The translations under genes and the position numbers were made by a program. The notes under the pieces are model-generated. The model saw nothing but the letters and a program-made list of their open reading frames with translations, was not told the DNA's origin and did no database searches. From contig NZ_JAPFQA010000003.1 of NCBI RefSeq assembly GCF_027563465.1, positions 124,001-188,000 on the forward strand: a stretch of DNA of 64,000 nucleotides. The letters run 5' to 3'. Within the stretch, counting starts at the first letter, position 1; every line of letters starts with the position of its first letter. Shown piece by piece: positions 17,743 through 25,888 of the stretch. This DNA is from Mesorhizobium qingshengii (GTDB lineage Bacteria; Pseudomonadota; Alphaproteobacteria; Rhizobiales; Rhizobiaceae).

Positions 17743-19389
17743 TTACACCGCGACTTCCTGGGCAGCCCATTTGCGCAGGATCTGCGCGGTGCGCTCCTCG
17801 TTGAGGTCGACCATTCGGGCAAGCCGATCCTGTGGCGCGGGTCTGATCCTCTGGCGAAGATCGTCGAGCGGAGCGGGACTTGGGCGTGAGCTGGGCAAGG
17901 CGCCAACGGCAGCGCCTTCTGCGTTCGCGGTGGCTTCCGGCGTCGGCAGCGAGCGCTGGACTTCATCGAAATTGGGGCCTGTCAGAGCCGGGGTCGCCTT
18001 TGCCGTCAGCGCGGCCGCCATCGGCCTCAGGCCGAAGAAGGCGACCATGAACACCACGACAATGAAGGCGCCGGCGTTGATCAAGGTGCCGGCGTGCTGG
18101 CCGATGGAATCGAGCATTCCAGCTTGCGGGATCGCTTCGCCATCCAGCCCGTCGATGAATTCGACCGCCGAGACGTCGATGACGTCGCCGCGCTTGTCGT
18201 CGAAACCGGTGGCCGAGGTTACCATCTTCTGGATGTCGGCGACGCGCTTGGCAATCTGCTCGGGCGTGGCGTCCTTGCCGAGAATGGTCATCAGCCGCTG
18301 CTGGTTGACGACGACGGCAATCGACATCTTGGTGACGGTGTAGCCATTGGAGACGGTGGCGATCTTCTTCGAATTGATCTCGTAGTTGGTGATCTCTTCC
18401 TTGCGGTCGTTCTGCGAGGAGGATTGCGGACCCTCGGTGGCGGTTGCCTGTGTCTCGGGCAGGTTCTGCTCGACGCTGGCCGGCGTGGAGGCCTGCTTCT
18501 GGTTGTTGTTTTCGTTGGCGCGCACCGACTGCACCGAGCGTTCGACGCGGGAATTCGGATCGAAAATGGTTTCTTCGGTCTGGCGGGTGTCGGTGTTGAC
18601 CTCGGCCTTGACGCTGGCGCGGAAGTTGTCGGGACCGAGATAGGCTGTCAGCGCCCGGCGGATGTTGTCGCCGATCTGTGCCTCGACCGTCTGCTCGACG
18701 CCGAGCGTGCGGGCTGCGCTGGTGTTGGAAGGATCGTCGCCGGCGGCCAGCAGGTTGCCATTGGAATCGAGCACCGTCACCTTGTCGGCCGACAGGCCGG
18801 GGACGGCGGCGGCGACAAGATGGCGGATCGACATGGCGCTCTTCTCGGCGTCGATGCCTGCGTAGCGGATGACCACCGATGCGGAAGGCTGCTGCTCGTC
18901 GCGGCGGAAATTGGCGCGTTCGGACATGACGATATGGACGCGTGCCGCCTTGATGCCTGCGATCGACTGGATGGTGCGGGCGATCTCGCCTTCCAGCGCG
19001 CGCACGCGGGTTATCTGCTGCATGAAGGAGGTGAGGCCGAGCGAGCCGACATTGTCGAACAGTTCGTAGCCGGCATTGGCGCTGGTCGGCAGACCCTTTT
19101 CGGCAAGCAGCATGCGCGCCTGCGCGGTGGTACCGGCCGGCACCAGCACGGAGGTTCCGTCGGCGCCGACGTCGAAGCCGATGCCAGCCTCGCCCAGCAC
19201 CAGGCCAATCTGGTTCACGTCGGCGCGATCGAGCCCGACATAGAGCGTCTCGTAGGCAGGACGGTTGAGGTAGACCGAAGCGACGCCGATGACGCTCATC
19301 ACCAGAATGGCGATGCCCGCCAGCATGGCGAGGCGCTTCACGCCAAAGCCGCGGAGATTCGAGATGATGCTCTGGATCTGTTCCGGCAC
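17743..19389 (-). CDS. fliF: flagellar MS-ring protein FliF
   Basis: A 548-residue MS-ring subunit. The first membrane helix (about 17-42) is followed by the YscJ/FliF ring-building domain (about 45-220, including RVRALEGEIARTIQSI). A periplasmic region with low-complexity Asn/Gln sequence and a second helix (about 430-450) follow. The C-terminal tail (RMVDLNEERTAQILRKWA) binds FliG. The start is GTG at 19389, with GGGAG ten bases upstream. It is the first gene of a coupled unit that continues through the FliH-like gene, motB, motC and fliK. Confidence 0.95.
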   Translation of the reverse strand: MPEQIQSIISNLRGFGVKRLAMLAGIAILVMSVIGVASVYLNRPAYETLYVGLDRADVNQIGLVLGEAGIGFDVGADGTSVLVPAGTTAQARMLLAEKGLPTSANAGYELFDNVGSLGLTSFMQQITRVRALEGEIARTIQSIAGIKAARVHIVMSERANFRRDEQQPSASVVIRYAGIDAEKSAMSIRHLVAAAVPGLSADKVTVLDSNGNLLAAGDDPSNTSAARTLGVEQTVEAQIGDNIRRALTAYLGPDNFRASVKAEVNTDTRQTEETIFDPNSRVERSVQSVRANENNNQKQASTPASVEQNLPETQATATEGPQSSSQNDRKEEITNYEINSKKIATVSNGYTVTKMSIAVVVNQQRLMTILGKDATPEQIAKRVADIQKMVTSATGFDDKRGDVIDVSAVEFIDGLDGEAIPQAGMLDSIGQHAGTLINAGAFIVVVFMVAFFGLRPMAAALTAKATPALTGPNFDEVQRSLPTPEATANAEGAAVGALPSSRPSPAPLDDLRQRIRPAPQDRLARMVDLNEERTAQILRKWAAQEVAV

Positions 19390-19457
19390 GGTTCAACGAC
19401 TCCCAGCATGACTGTCCGCCGGAACACTAGCCCTCGAAGCTTGTGCGAAAATGAAAT

Positions 19458-19482
19458 CGGGCCGCGCTTGCGGCGCGGCCCG
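19458..19482 (-). terminator. terminator of flagellin gene
   Basis: A perfect ten-base stem (CGGGCCGCGC / GCGCGGCCCG) with a five-base loop, 36 bases past the flagellin stop. On the transcribed strand it is followed by ATTTCATTTT, a weak U-tract. It separates the abundant flagellin transcript from fliF. Confidence 0.75.
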
Positions 19483-19517
19483 TCAATCGGAAGCGGAGTA
19501 TCCCTGCCAGGGAGGAA

Positions 19518-20585
19518 CTAGCCGTTCTTGAACAGCGACAGGATCGACTGCGAAGAGCTGTTGGCGATGGACAAGGACTGGATGCCGAGCTGCTGCTGCA
19601 CCTGCAGCGCCTGGAGCCGCGTCGATTCCTTGTTCATGTCGGCATCGACGAGCTGGCCGACGCCGCGGTCGATGGAGTCCATCAGGCTCTGCGTGAAGGT
19701 CTTCTGCAGGTCGATGCTGCTTTTTGCCGAACCCAGGATGGTGGCGGAGTCGGTCAGCTGGCTCATGACGTTGTCGATCTTGGTGATCATCTGCGTGATG
19801 ATGTCGTCGGTTACGCCGGATGCCGTGATGTCGAGGTTGTAGGCGGAGACGTTGTCGATCTTGGTGACCGCTCCCGCCGCGGTCTGGCCGGCGGTGTTGG
19901 CGGCGATGTCGGTGGCTCCGCCGGCGAGCGCGGTCGCATAGGCGGTGTCATAAAGGTTCTGGGCGGCTCCCGTGGAATAGACCGACGTCTGGCGATCGAG
20001 AATGCCATAATTCTTGACGTCCGTGGCAAGGCCGGAATCGAACAGCTTGGTGCTTTCGACATTGATGTCGATCGTTCCGAGCGAGATGGCGCCCGACGAA
20101 GAACGATTGAACGAAGAGACGATCTTGGCGTCGGCTTGGACGCCGTCGTTGGGGGCCGCTGTCTGCTTGGATATCACCGACAGGAAATTCGAGCCGGAAA
20201 AGGTCGCGGCATCGGCAAAAGACTTCATCTGCGCCTGGAGCGCGGTGATTTCAGTCTGCGTCTTTGCCTTGGCGGCATCGGTCTGGCCGACGGTCGAAAG
20301 GAGCTTGGTTTTGATCTTGCCGATCGTATCCAGCACATTGTTCATGCCGGTATAGGCGGTGTCGACTTTCGAGGCGCCAAGGCCGAGTGCGTCCTGTACC
20401 GTCGACAGCGCCTGGTTGTCAGAGCGCATCGTGGTGGCGATCGACCAGTAGGCGGCGTTGTCGGAGGCTTCGGAGACCCTGTAGCCCGTGGAGATCCGGG
20501 CCTGTGTCTGCTGGAGCGACTTGTTGGTGGCGTTGAGGCTTTGAAGTGCGGTCAACGCCGCAGCGTTTGTCATAATGCTCGCCAA
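19518..20585 (-). CDS. flagellin (second copy), TTG start
   Basis: A 355-residue filament subunit. Both terminal D0/D1 regions are present: N-terminal ASIMTNAAALTALQSL with RISTGYRVSEASDNAAYWSI, and C-terminal RLQALQVQQQLGIQSLSIAN. The start is placed at TTG 20585, because AAGGAG ends eight bases upstream and the resulting MASIMTN start matches the neighbouring flagellin. The first ATG in the frame is twelve bases further in and would be 20 bases from the ribosome site. The central region differs strongly from the neighbour. The leader and upstream repeats are listed separately. Confidence 0.93.
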   Translation of the reverse strand: MASIMTNAAALTALQSLNATNKSLQQTQARISTGYRVSEASDNAAYWSIATTMRSDNQALSTVQDALGLGASKVDTAYTGMNNVLDTIGKIKTKLLSTVGQTDAAKAKTQTEITALQAQMKSFADAATFSGSNFLSVISKQTAAPNDGVQADAKIVSSFNRSSSGAISLGTIDINVESTKLFDSGLATDVKNYGILDRQTSVYSTGAAQNLYDTAYATALAGGATDIAANTAGQTAAGAVTKIDNVSAYNLDITASGVTDDIITQMITKIDNVMSQLTDSATILGSAKSSIDLQKTFTQSLMDSIDRGVGQLVDADMNKESTRLQALQVQQQLGIQSLSIANSSSQSILSLFKNG

Positions 20586-20593
20586 GAAACTCG

Positions 20594-20599
20594 CTCCTT
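20594..20599 (-). promoter_or_regulatory. Shine-Dalgarno for TTG-start flagellin
   Basis: AAGGAG on the minus strand with an eight-base spacer to TTG at 20585-20583. This spacing fixes the unusual start codon; the downstream ATG would be too far away. Confidence 0.8.
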
Positions 20600-20639
20600 T
20601 TCTAAGGCTGGCCTTCTCGAAGAACCAGCGTTGCCCTCG

Positions 20640-20656
20640 CAGGCCGGATCGGCCTG
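20640..20656 (-). promoter_or_regulatory. hairpin in leader of second flagellin
   Basis: A perfect seven-base inverted repeat (CAGGCCG GAT CGGCCTG), 55-71 bases upstream of the TTG start. It would fold in the mRNA leader if transcription begins upstream of it. It is a candidate structure for FlbT control; no T-run follows, so it is not a terminator. Confidence 0.4.
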
Positions 20657-20711
20657 TCATCGGTTGTCATCGTGCCCGATACGGCCGATTCGCCAACCGT
20701 TGTAAGCTATT

Positions 20712-20773
20712 GGTTAACCATGACTAGCGCGTTATGGTTAACGGCCTGTTAAAGGCCGACTTTCGAGAGTTAA
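20712..20773 (-). promoter_or_regulatory. GTTAA repeat cluster upstream of second flagellin
   Basis: GGTTAACC at 20712-20719 and GGTTAAC at 20736-20742, with further GTTAA copies at 20748 and 20769, about 127-188 bases upstream of the start. The steps between copies are 24, 11 and 21 bases, close to helical periodicity, as expected for OmpR-type regulators such as Rem. The same GGTTAACC core occurs upstream of flaA. Confidence 0.4.
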
Positions 20774-20811
20774 GGAACGAGGATTGCGTGAGCCTTGAGC
20801 AAACGCAAATC

Positions 20812-20834
20812 GGACCGCGCTTTTGGCGCGGCCC
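20812..20834 (-). terminator. terminator of flaA
   Basis: A nine-base stem (GGGCCGCGC / GCGCGGTCC on the minus strand, one G-T pair) with a five-base loop, 37 bases after the flaA stop, followed by GATTTGCGTTT. The stem is nearly the same sequence as the terminator after the other flagellin. Confidence 0.75.
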
Positions 20835-20870
20835 GATGTTTTAGTGCGAACTTCGGTTGAGCGAAGTGTA

Positions 20871-21866
20871 TTAGCGGAAGAGCGACAGGATCGACTGCGA
20901 GGAACCGTTGGCGATCGACAGCGCCTGGACGCCGAGCTGCTGCTGAACCTGCAGGGCCTGGAGGCGGGTCGATTCCTTGTTCATGTCGGCATCGACGAGC
21001 TGGCCGACGCCGCGGTCGATGGAGTCCATCAGGCTCTGCGTGAAGGTCTTCTGCAGGTCGATGGAGCTCTTGGCGGCGCCAAGCGTGGTGGCGGCGTTCG
21101 TCATGTCCTTCAGCGCGGCGTCGACGACCTTCATCTGGTCGGCGATCTGCGTGTCGCTGAAGCCCTTGCCGGTGGTCGAGTCGTAGACCTTCAGCGTGGC
21201 GACCGAATAGGTATCGAGGGCCACAGAAGCGGCACCCGCCGTCGGATTCTGTGCGGTGGTGGTGATGGCACCGGTGCTGCCGAGGCGGTCGGCGTCGAGG
21301 ATGCCCTTGGCCGTGCCTGCGGTGGTGCCGGCTTCATAAAGCTTTGTGCTTTCCACTTTGACGTCGATCGTGCTGATCGACGAGGTGCCGGAAGCGTCGC
21401 GATTGAAGGCCGAAACGATCTTGACGTCGGCTGCGGCCGTGGCCGTGCCGCTGTCGACGGACAGCATGTTGGTGCCGGAGAAGGTGGCGCCATCGGCGTA
21501 GGCCTTCAACTGCTTCTGAAGGGCGGCAATTTCAGTCTGCGTCTTTGCCTTGTCGGCGTCCGTCTGGCCGTAGGAAGCGACCAGCTTGGTCTTGATCTGG
21601 TTGAGCGTGTCGATCGAGCTCTTCATCCCGGTGTAGGCGGTGTCGACCTTCGAAGCGCCGAGGCCGAGTGCGTCCGAAACAGTGGACATGGCCTGGTTGT
21701 CGGAACGCATCGTGGTGGCGATCGACCAGTAGGCGGCGTTGTCGGAAGCCTGGGAAACGCGATAACCCGTCGAGATGCGGGCCTGGGTGGTGTCGAGGTT
21801 CTTCTGGGTGGCGCTCAAGCTCTGCAGAGCGGTCAACGCCGAAGCGTTGGTCATGATACTGGCCAT
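20871..21866 (-). CDS. flaA: flagellin FlaA
   Basis: A 331-residue flagellin beginning ASIMTNASALTALQSLS after an ATG at 21866 and ending in LQVQQQLGVQALSIANGSSQ. The conserved N- and C-terminal coiled-coil regions flank a variable centre (about 140-240). The gene is a tandem paralogue of the flagellin at 19518-20585 and has its own leader and terminator, so the two are probably separate transcripts. It lies next to fliP, as flaA does in S. meliloti; the allele letter is by position only. AAGG lies 11 bases upstream of the start. Confidence 0.93.
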   Translation of the reverse strand: MASIMTNASALTALQSLSATQKNLDTTQARISTGYRVSQASDNAAYWSIATTMRSDNQAMSTVSDALGLGASKVDTAYTGMKSSIDTLNQIKTKLVASYGQTDADKAKTQTEIAALQKQLKAYADGATFSGTNMLSVDSGTATAAADVKIVSAFNRDASGTSSISTIDVKVESTKLYEAGTTAGTAKGILDADRLGSTGAITTTAQNPTAGAASVALDTYSVATLKVYDSTTGKGFSDTQIADQMKVVDAALKDMTNAATTLGAAKSSIDLQKTFTQSLMDSIDRGVGQLVDADMNKESTRLQALQVQQQLGVQALSIANGSSQSILSLFR

Positions 21867-21903
21867 GGCTACTCGTACCTTGTTTTTACACGGTGTTTTT
21901 TTG

Positions 21904-21924
21904 CATACCGGCTTTCCCGGTATG
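21904..21924 (-). promoter_or_regulatory. flaA: hairpin in flaA leader
   Basis: A perfect eight-base inverted repeat (CATACCGG / CCGGTATG) with a five-base loop, 38-58 bases upstream of the flaA ATG. It is followed on the minus strand by an A-rich stretch, not a T-run, so it is a leader structure. It may affect mRNA stability or bind FlbT. Confidence 0.45.
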
Positions 21925-22018
21925 ACGGAGCGGCATCATGCCAATGATCGTTGCGATAGATCACCCGCCATCTGCGAGCGACTATGGCGGCGAGTCCCTA
22001 CCAAAGGACTAAACTGGA

Positions 22019-22028
22019 CGGTTAACCG
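22019..22028. promoter_or_regulatory. flaA: CGGTTAACCG palindrome upstream of flaA
   Basis: A perfect ten-base palindrome about 153-162 bases upstream of the flaA start, nearly the same distance as a GGTTAAC copy upstream of the other flagellin (151-157). Shared position and sequence suggest a common activator site, possibly Rem. Confidence 0.4.
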
Positions 22029-22112
22029 AAAATAATCTTGGAAAATTCGGCGATGTCTCGGCCGCCGCCAGCCCTTCCGGGCGGGCGGTGCCAAGGTGGC
22101 GGGCAGGGGCGA

Positions 22113-22844
22113 TCAGTTGAAGGAGCGCACCAGGCTGCCGACAAGCAGGTTCCAGCCGTCGATCAGGACGAAGAACAGGATCTTGAACGGCAGCGACACC
22201 ACCGTGGGCGGCAGCATCATCATGCCCATCGCCATGGTGATGGTGGCGACGATCAGGTCGATGACCAGGAATGGCAGAACGATCAGGAAGCCGATCTCGA
22301 AGCCGCGGCGGATCTCCGAGATCATGAAGGCGGGCACCAGGATGCGCAGGTCGACGGTCTCGCGCGAAACGGTCTGGCCGCGCTCGCGGGCAAGGTCGGC
22401 GAACAGGTCGAAGTCCTTGTCGCGCACATTGTGCAGCATGAAGGTGCGGAACGGATCCGAGATCTTCTCGAAGGCCTCGGTCTGGCTGATCTGGTTGTCC
22501 ATCAGCGGCTTGACACCGGTGTTCCAGGCCTGATCGAAAGTCGGCGCCATGACATAGAAGGTCATGAACAGCGACAGCGAAATGAGGATGAGGTTTGCCG
22601 GCGTCGATTGCAGGCCGATGCCGGCGCGCAGGATCGAAAAGGCAATGACGAAACGGGTGAAGCTCGTCACCATGATCAGCAGGCCCGGCGCCACCGACAG
22701 CACGGTCAGCAGGCCGAACATCTGGATGATGTAGCCGACGGTGGTACCGTCGGCCTTGCCGATGCCGCCGAGGTCGAGTTGCTGGGCCGCCGCGACGGAG
22801 GTGGCGGCGGCGATCAGCGCCGCGGCGAGAAGGAACTTCTTCAT
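22113..22844 (-). CDS. fliP: flagellar export gate protein FliP
   Basis: A 243-residue export-gate subunit with an N-terminal signal sequence (about 1-20) and four hydrophobic segments. Family motifs are VMVTSFTRFVIAFSILR-like (VTSFTRFVIAFSILRAGIG, about 59-77) and PFKILFFVLIDGWNLL near the end. FliP forms the core of the FliP-FliQ-FliR gate. The start overlaps the fliL stop in ATGA. It is the last gene of the flgB-to-fliP run, followed by 246 bases of flaA control region. Confidence 0.95.
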   Translation of the reverse strand: MKKFLLAAALIAAATSVAAAQQLDLGGIGKADGTTVGYIIQMFGLLTVLSVAPGLLIMVTSFTRFVIAFSILRAGIGLQSTPANLILISLSLFMTFYVMAPTFDQAWNTGVKPLMDNQISQTEAFEKISDPFRTFMLHNVRDKDFDLFADLARERGQTVSRETVDLRILVPAFMISEIRRGFEIGFLIVLPFLVIDLIVATITMAMGMMMLPPTVVSLPFKILFFVLIDGWNLLVGSLVRSFN

Positions 22845-23335
22845 TCGACCAGCAATATCCTGATGAGAATCTGCTTGGCGTGCCCCTGGCTGCGGATCGA
22901 GGCGCGTTCCTCGAGATCGGCCTTCAGGTGCTGGTAGCCGCTGGCGCCCTCGATCTGATGCATCTTCAAGGTGCGCACCAGGGCGAGCAGGTCCTGGTGG
23001 ATGTCTTCCGACATTGCCGGCAGTTGCGGCGCGTCATAGACCACCGATACTTCCATTCTGATCCAGGTGTCCGCCGGCGAGGCGATGTTGGTGGTGATGG
23101 GCGCCAGCGCGACCAGCGTCGGCCCCGCGCCCGGCGACTCGGCCGCGGCGGGCTCCATCACCTTGCCTTCATTCTCAGGCGCGACCGGCACGGGCACCGG
23201 TCCCCCGACACCCTTGAGATAACCGCCGGACAGCCAGCCCATGCCGATGGCGGCGGCCGTCACAAACAGCAACATGGCGGCCTGGATGGCAAGGGAGGGA
23301 CCCTTGCGCGGCTGAACCTGTTCGACATTCGCCAC
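22841..23335 (-). CDS. fliL: flagellar basal body protein FliL
   Basis: A 164-residue protein with one membrane helix (about 16-38, AIQAAMLLFVTAAAIGMGWL) and a periplasmic FliL domain (about 80-164) that surrounds the stator. The GTG at 23335 is chosen as start: GGGG lies about 11 bases upstream, the protein then begins 19 bases after the flgH stop, and the length fits the family. An ATG at 23392 would overlap flgH by 38 bases and add an atypical Arg/Phe-rich extension. Confidence 0.88.
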   Translation of the reverse strand: MANVEQVQPRKGPSLAIQAAMLLFVTAAAIGMGWLSGGYLKGVGGPVPVPVAPENEGKVMEPAAAESPGAGPTLVALAPITTNIASPADTWIRMEVSVVYDAPQLPAMSEDIHQDLLALVRTLKMHQIEGASGYQHLKADLEERASIRSQGHAKQILIRILLVE

Positions 23336-23354
23336 GGTGCCGTGTTCCCCAATC

Positions 23355-24059
23355 CTAGAACGGAAGAACCTGATCGAGAACCTGCTGGCCATAGGCAGGT
23401 TGCTGGATCTCGGTTATGCGGCCGCGCCCGCCATAGGAGATGCGCGCTTCGGCGATGCGTTCGTAGGGGATCGTGTTCTCAGCGCCGATGTCGGCCGGCC
23501 GCACGATGCCGGCGATGGTCAGCACCCTGAGTTCGGCGTTGACGCGCACTTCCTGCGACCCCCTGATCATCAGATTGCCGTTCGGCAGGACATCGGTGAC
23601 GATCGCGGCGACATTGAGCTCAAGCGTTTCCGACCGCTTGATCTCGCCATCGGCAGTCGTGTCCGTGGCGGAGTTGAGCGTGCCGGCACCCTTGCCGGCG
23701 GTGCTCCACTTGTCCCACTGCGCGCTGAGGTCGAAACCGAGCTTGCGGTTGGCGGTGCGGCTCCTGTCGTTCTGGTTCTTGAAATTGGCGCGGTCGTTGA
23801 TCTTGATCTTGACGGTCAGGATGTCGCCCTGCGACAGCGCCCGGGGATCGGTGAACAGCCGGCTTTGGCGGTCATCCCACAACGAGAATTTCTTGGGCGG
23901 CAGGCGCGGAGTTTCCGGATAGCGATAGAGGGAAGAGGTGTTGCCTTCGTCGACGCCGGAGCCGACTGGCGACAGCGCAGGCTCCTTGCCGACTTCCCGG
24001 AGGTTTCCGCAGCCAGACAGCACGGCAACCGTGCACAGGACAAGCATCTTGCGGATCAT
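23355..24059 (-). CDS. flgH: flagellar L-ring lipoprotein FlgH
   Basis: A 234-residue outer-membrane lipoprotein. The signal peptide ends in the lipobox LSGC at residues 14-17. The family motif LWDDRQSRLFTDPRALSQGDI (about 61-81) and the C-terminal IPYERIAEARISYGGRG are present. FlgH forms the L ring around the rod. It overlaps the upstream motE by four bases. Confidence 0.95.
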   Translation of the reverse strand: MIRKMLVLCTVAVLSGCGNLREVGKEPALSPVGSGVDEGNTSSLYRYPETPRLPPKKFSLWDDRQSRLFTDPRALSQGDILTVKIKINDRANFKNQNDRSRTANRKLGFDLSAQWDKWSTAGKGAGTLNSATDTTADGEIKRSETLELNVAAIVTDVLPNGNLMIRGSQEVRVNAELRVLTIAGIVRPADIGAENTIPYERIAEARISYGGRGRITEIQQPAYGQQVLDQVLPF

Positions 24060-24643
24060 GACGGATCTACCCTTCGGGCTGCGCTGGCCATGATGCCGGT
24101 GAGCGTCGCCGCCGCCTTCTGGTCCATTTCGTTGAGGATGACGCCGGCCTTGCGTGAATCGAGCTTCATCAATATGGCCGCCGCCAGATCGGCGTTGACG
24201 ATTGCCAGCCGCTCGGCCGCGGCGTCGGGTTTCATGCCGGCATAGATCTGGACGACGCCGTCCTCGGCCCGGGCCAGGAAAACCTCGCGCCGCTTCAGCC
24301 AGGTCTCGTATTCGGCTTTTTTTTCGTCCAGTGCCTTCATGCGCTGGTCGATGCCGGCCTGGAGCTGTTTCAGTTCCTCGGCCTGCAAGGCGTAGCGACG
24401 GTCGCGAGCGGCGTCGGCTATGTTGGAGCAGAAGCGCTCGATCTCGCTCTGGTCTGGCGCCTTTACCCGCGCCAATTGCTGTGGCGCTTCCGCGGCCGGT
24501 GCCCCGGGCAGGACCTGGCGAACTTTCTCCTCGCCACGCGCGGTGCCGCCGGAAAGGGGCACGGCGGCAAGGATGGCGGCCGCGAGCAGGATCCTGGCGG
24601 GTTGGCGTCTGTCAGTGGGCGAGAGGGAGCGTGTCATCGGCAT
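24056..24643 (-). CDS. motE: MotC chaperone MotE
   Basis: A 195-residue secreted protein. The N-terminal signal segment is about residues 15-37 (ARILLAAAILAAVPLSGGTARG). A helical middle follows (about 75-130, rich in Glu/Gln/Lys, coiled-coil-like), then a MotE/MgtE-N-like C-terminal domain (MKPDAAAERLAIVNADLAAAILMKLDSRKAG). In S. meliloti MotE is a periplasmic chaperone specific for MotC. Start options are 24643 and an in-frame ATG two codons later. It begins three bases after flgI and overlaps flgH. Confidence 0.9.
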   Translation of the reverse strand: MPMTRSLSPTDRRQPARILLAAAILAAVPLSGGTARGEEKVRQVLPGAPAAEAPQQLARVKAPDQSEIERFCSNIADAARDRRYALQAEELKQLQAGIDQRMKALDEKKAEYETWLKRREVFLARAEDGVVQIYAGMKPDAAAERLAIVNADLAAAILMKLDSRKAGVILNEMDQKAAATLTGIMASAARRVDPS

Positions 24644-24646
24644 CGC

Positions 24647-25888
24647 CTATTGGAGAACCAGGTCGGCCTGCAGGGCGCCGGCCGACTTGATTCCCTGCAG
24701 AATGGCAATGATGCCGTCCGGCTTGACGCCGAGACGGTTGAGGCCGGAGACCAGCGTTTCGAGATCGGGTCCGTCGAGCACGGCGACGCGGGCATCGGGC
24801 CGGCTGGCGTCGATGGCGGTGAACGGCTCAACGGCGGTTACGCCCTTGGAGAAGGGCTCGGGCTGAACGACGCGCGGCGCTTCGGTGATGCGCACGGTCA
24901 GCGTGCCATGACTGATGGCGACCCGCGAGATCTTGACGTCGTTGCCGATGACGATAGTGCCGGTGCGCTCGTCAATGACCACACGGGCCGGCGTATCGGA
25001 TTCGACCACCAGGTTCTCGATCTCGGCATAGAAGCGCGCCGCCGAAACACCCTTGGGCCTTCTGATCTGCACGGTGCGGGAATCGCGTTCGGCCGCCACG
25101 CGCATGCCGAAGCGCTGGCTGGTATAGTCGTTGATGGCATCGGCGATGCGGATGGCGGTCGAGAAGTCAGGGTTGCGCAATTGCAGCGTCAGCGTCGCCT
25201 GATCGTCGAATTCGGACTGGACCGTGCGTTCGACGATGGCGCCGTTCGGCACACGGCCGGCGGTCGGCACGCCTTGCGTCAGCTGCTCGGCCTGCCCCTT
25301 GGCGGTGAAGCCGGAAACGATGACCGAGCCCTGGCCGACGGCATAGATCTCGCCGTCCGCCGCCTTCAGCGGCGTCATGATCAGCGTGCCGCCGGCGAGC
25401 GAGGTCGCGTCGCCCATCGAGGAGACGTCGATGTCGATGCGGGCGCCCGACTGCACGTAGGGCGGCATGTTGGCGGTGACGATGACGGCGGCGACGTTCT
25501 TGGCGCGTGCGCTGCCGCCTTCGGTGGCGATGCCGAGATTTTCGAGCATGGCGCGGATCGACTGTTCGGTGAATGGCGAGTTGCGCAGGCTGTCGCCCGA
25601 TCCGGCAAGTCCGATGACCAGGCCGTAGCCGACGAGCTGGTTATCGCGCGAACTCTGCAACTGGGCGATGTCCTTGATGCGCGAGGCGACCTGGCCCGGC
25701 GGCAGCGAACTCGGCCCGGACGAAACCCGGAACATGCGGCTGGTGGTGGCCGGATCATATTCCGGATCGTCGTAGACGCCGCCATTCCTGGCGGCGAGTT
25801 CGCGCTTGGCCTTGGGCGTCAGGCCGTCGGCCAGCGCCGGCTGAAGGCCAAGTGCCGCGGCAAGCAGAAAGGCAAACGGACGCATCAT
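24647..25888 (-). CDS. flgI: flagellar P-ring protein FlgI
   Basis: A 413-residue periplasmic P-ring subunit with a signal peptide (about 1-21, FLLAAALGLQPALA). Conserved blocks include SRIKDIAQLQSSRDNQLVGYGLV (about 46-68), VIVTANMPP, and GGTLIMTPLKAADGEIYAVGQG (about 147-168). It overlaps flgA in an ATGATGA junction, fitting the need for the FlgA chaperone during P-ring assembly. Length is about 40 residues above the enterobacterial protein because of a longer N-terminal segment. Confidence 0.95.
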   Translation of the reverse strand: MMRPFAFLLAAALGLQPALADGLTPKAKRELAARNGGVYDDPEYDPATTSRMFRVSSGPSSLPPGQVASRIKDIAQLQSSRDNQLVGYGLVIGLAGSGDSLRNSPFTEQSIRAMLENLGIATEGGSARAKNVAAVIVTANMPPYVQSGARIDIDVSSMGDATSLAGGTLIMTPLKAADGEIYAVGQGSVIVSGFTAKGQAEQLTQGVPTAGRVPNGAIVERTVQSEFDDQATLTLQLRNPDFSTAIRIADAINDYTSQRFGMRVAAERDSRTVQIRRPKGVSAARFYAEIENLVVESDTPARVVIDERTGTIVIGNDVKISRVAISHGTLTVRITEAPRVVQPEPFSKGVTAVEPFTAIDASRPDARVAVLDGPDLETLVSGLNRLGVKPDGIIAILQGIKSAGALQADLVLQ

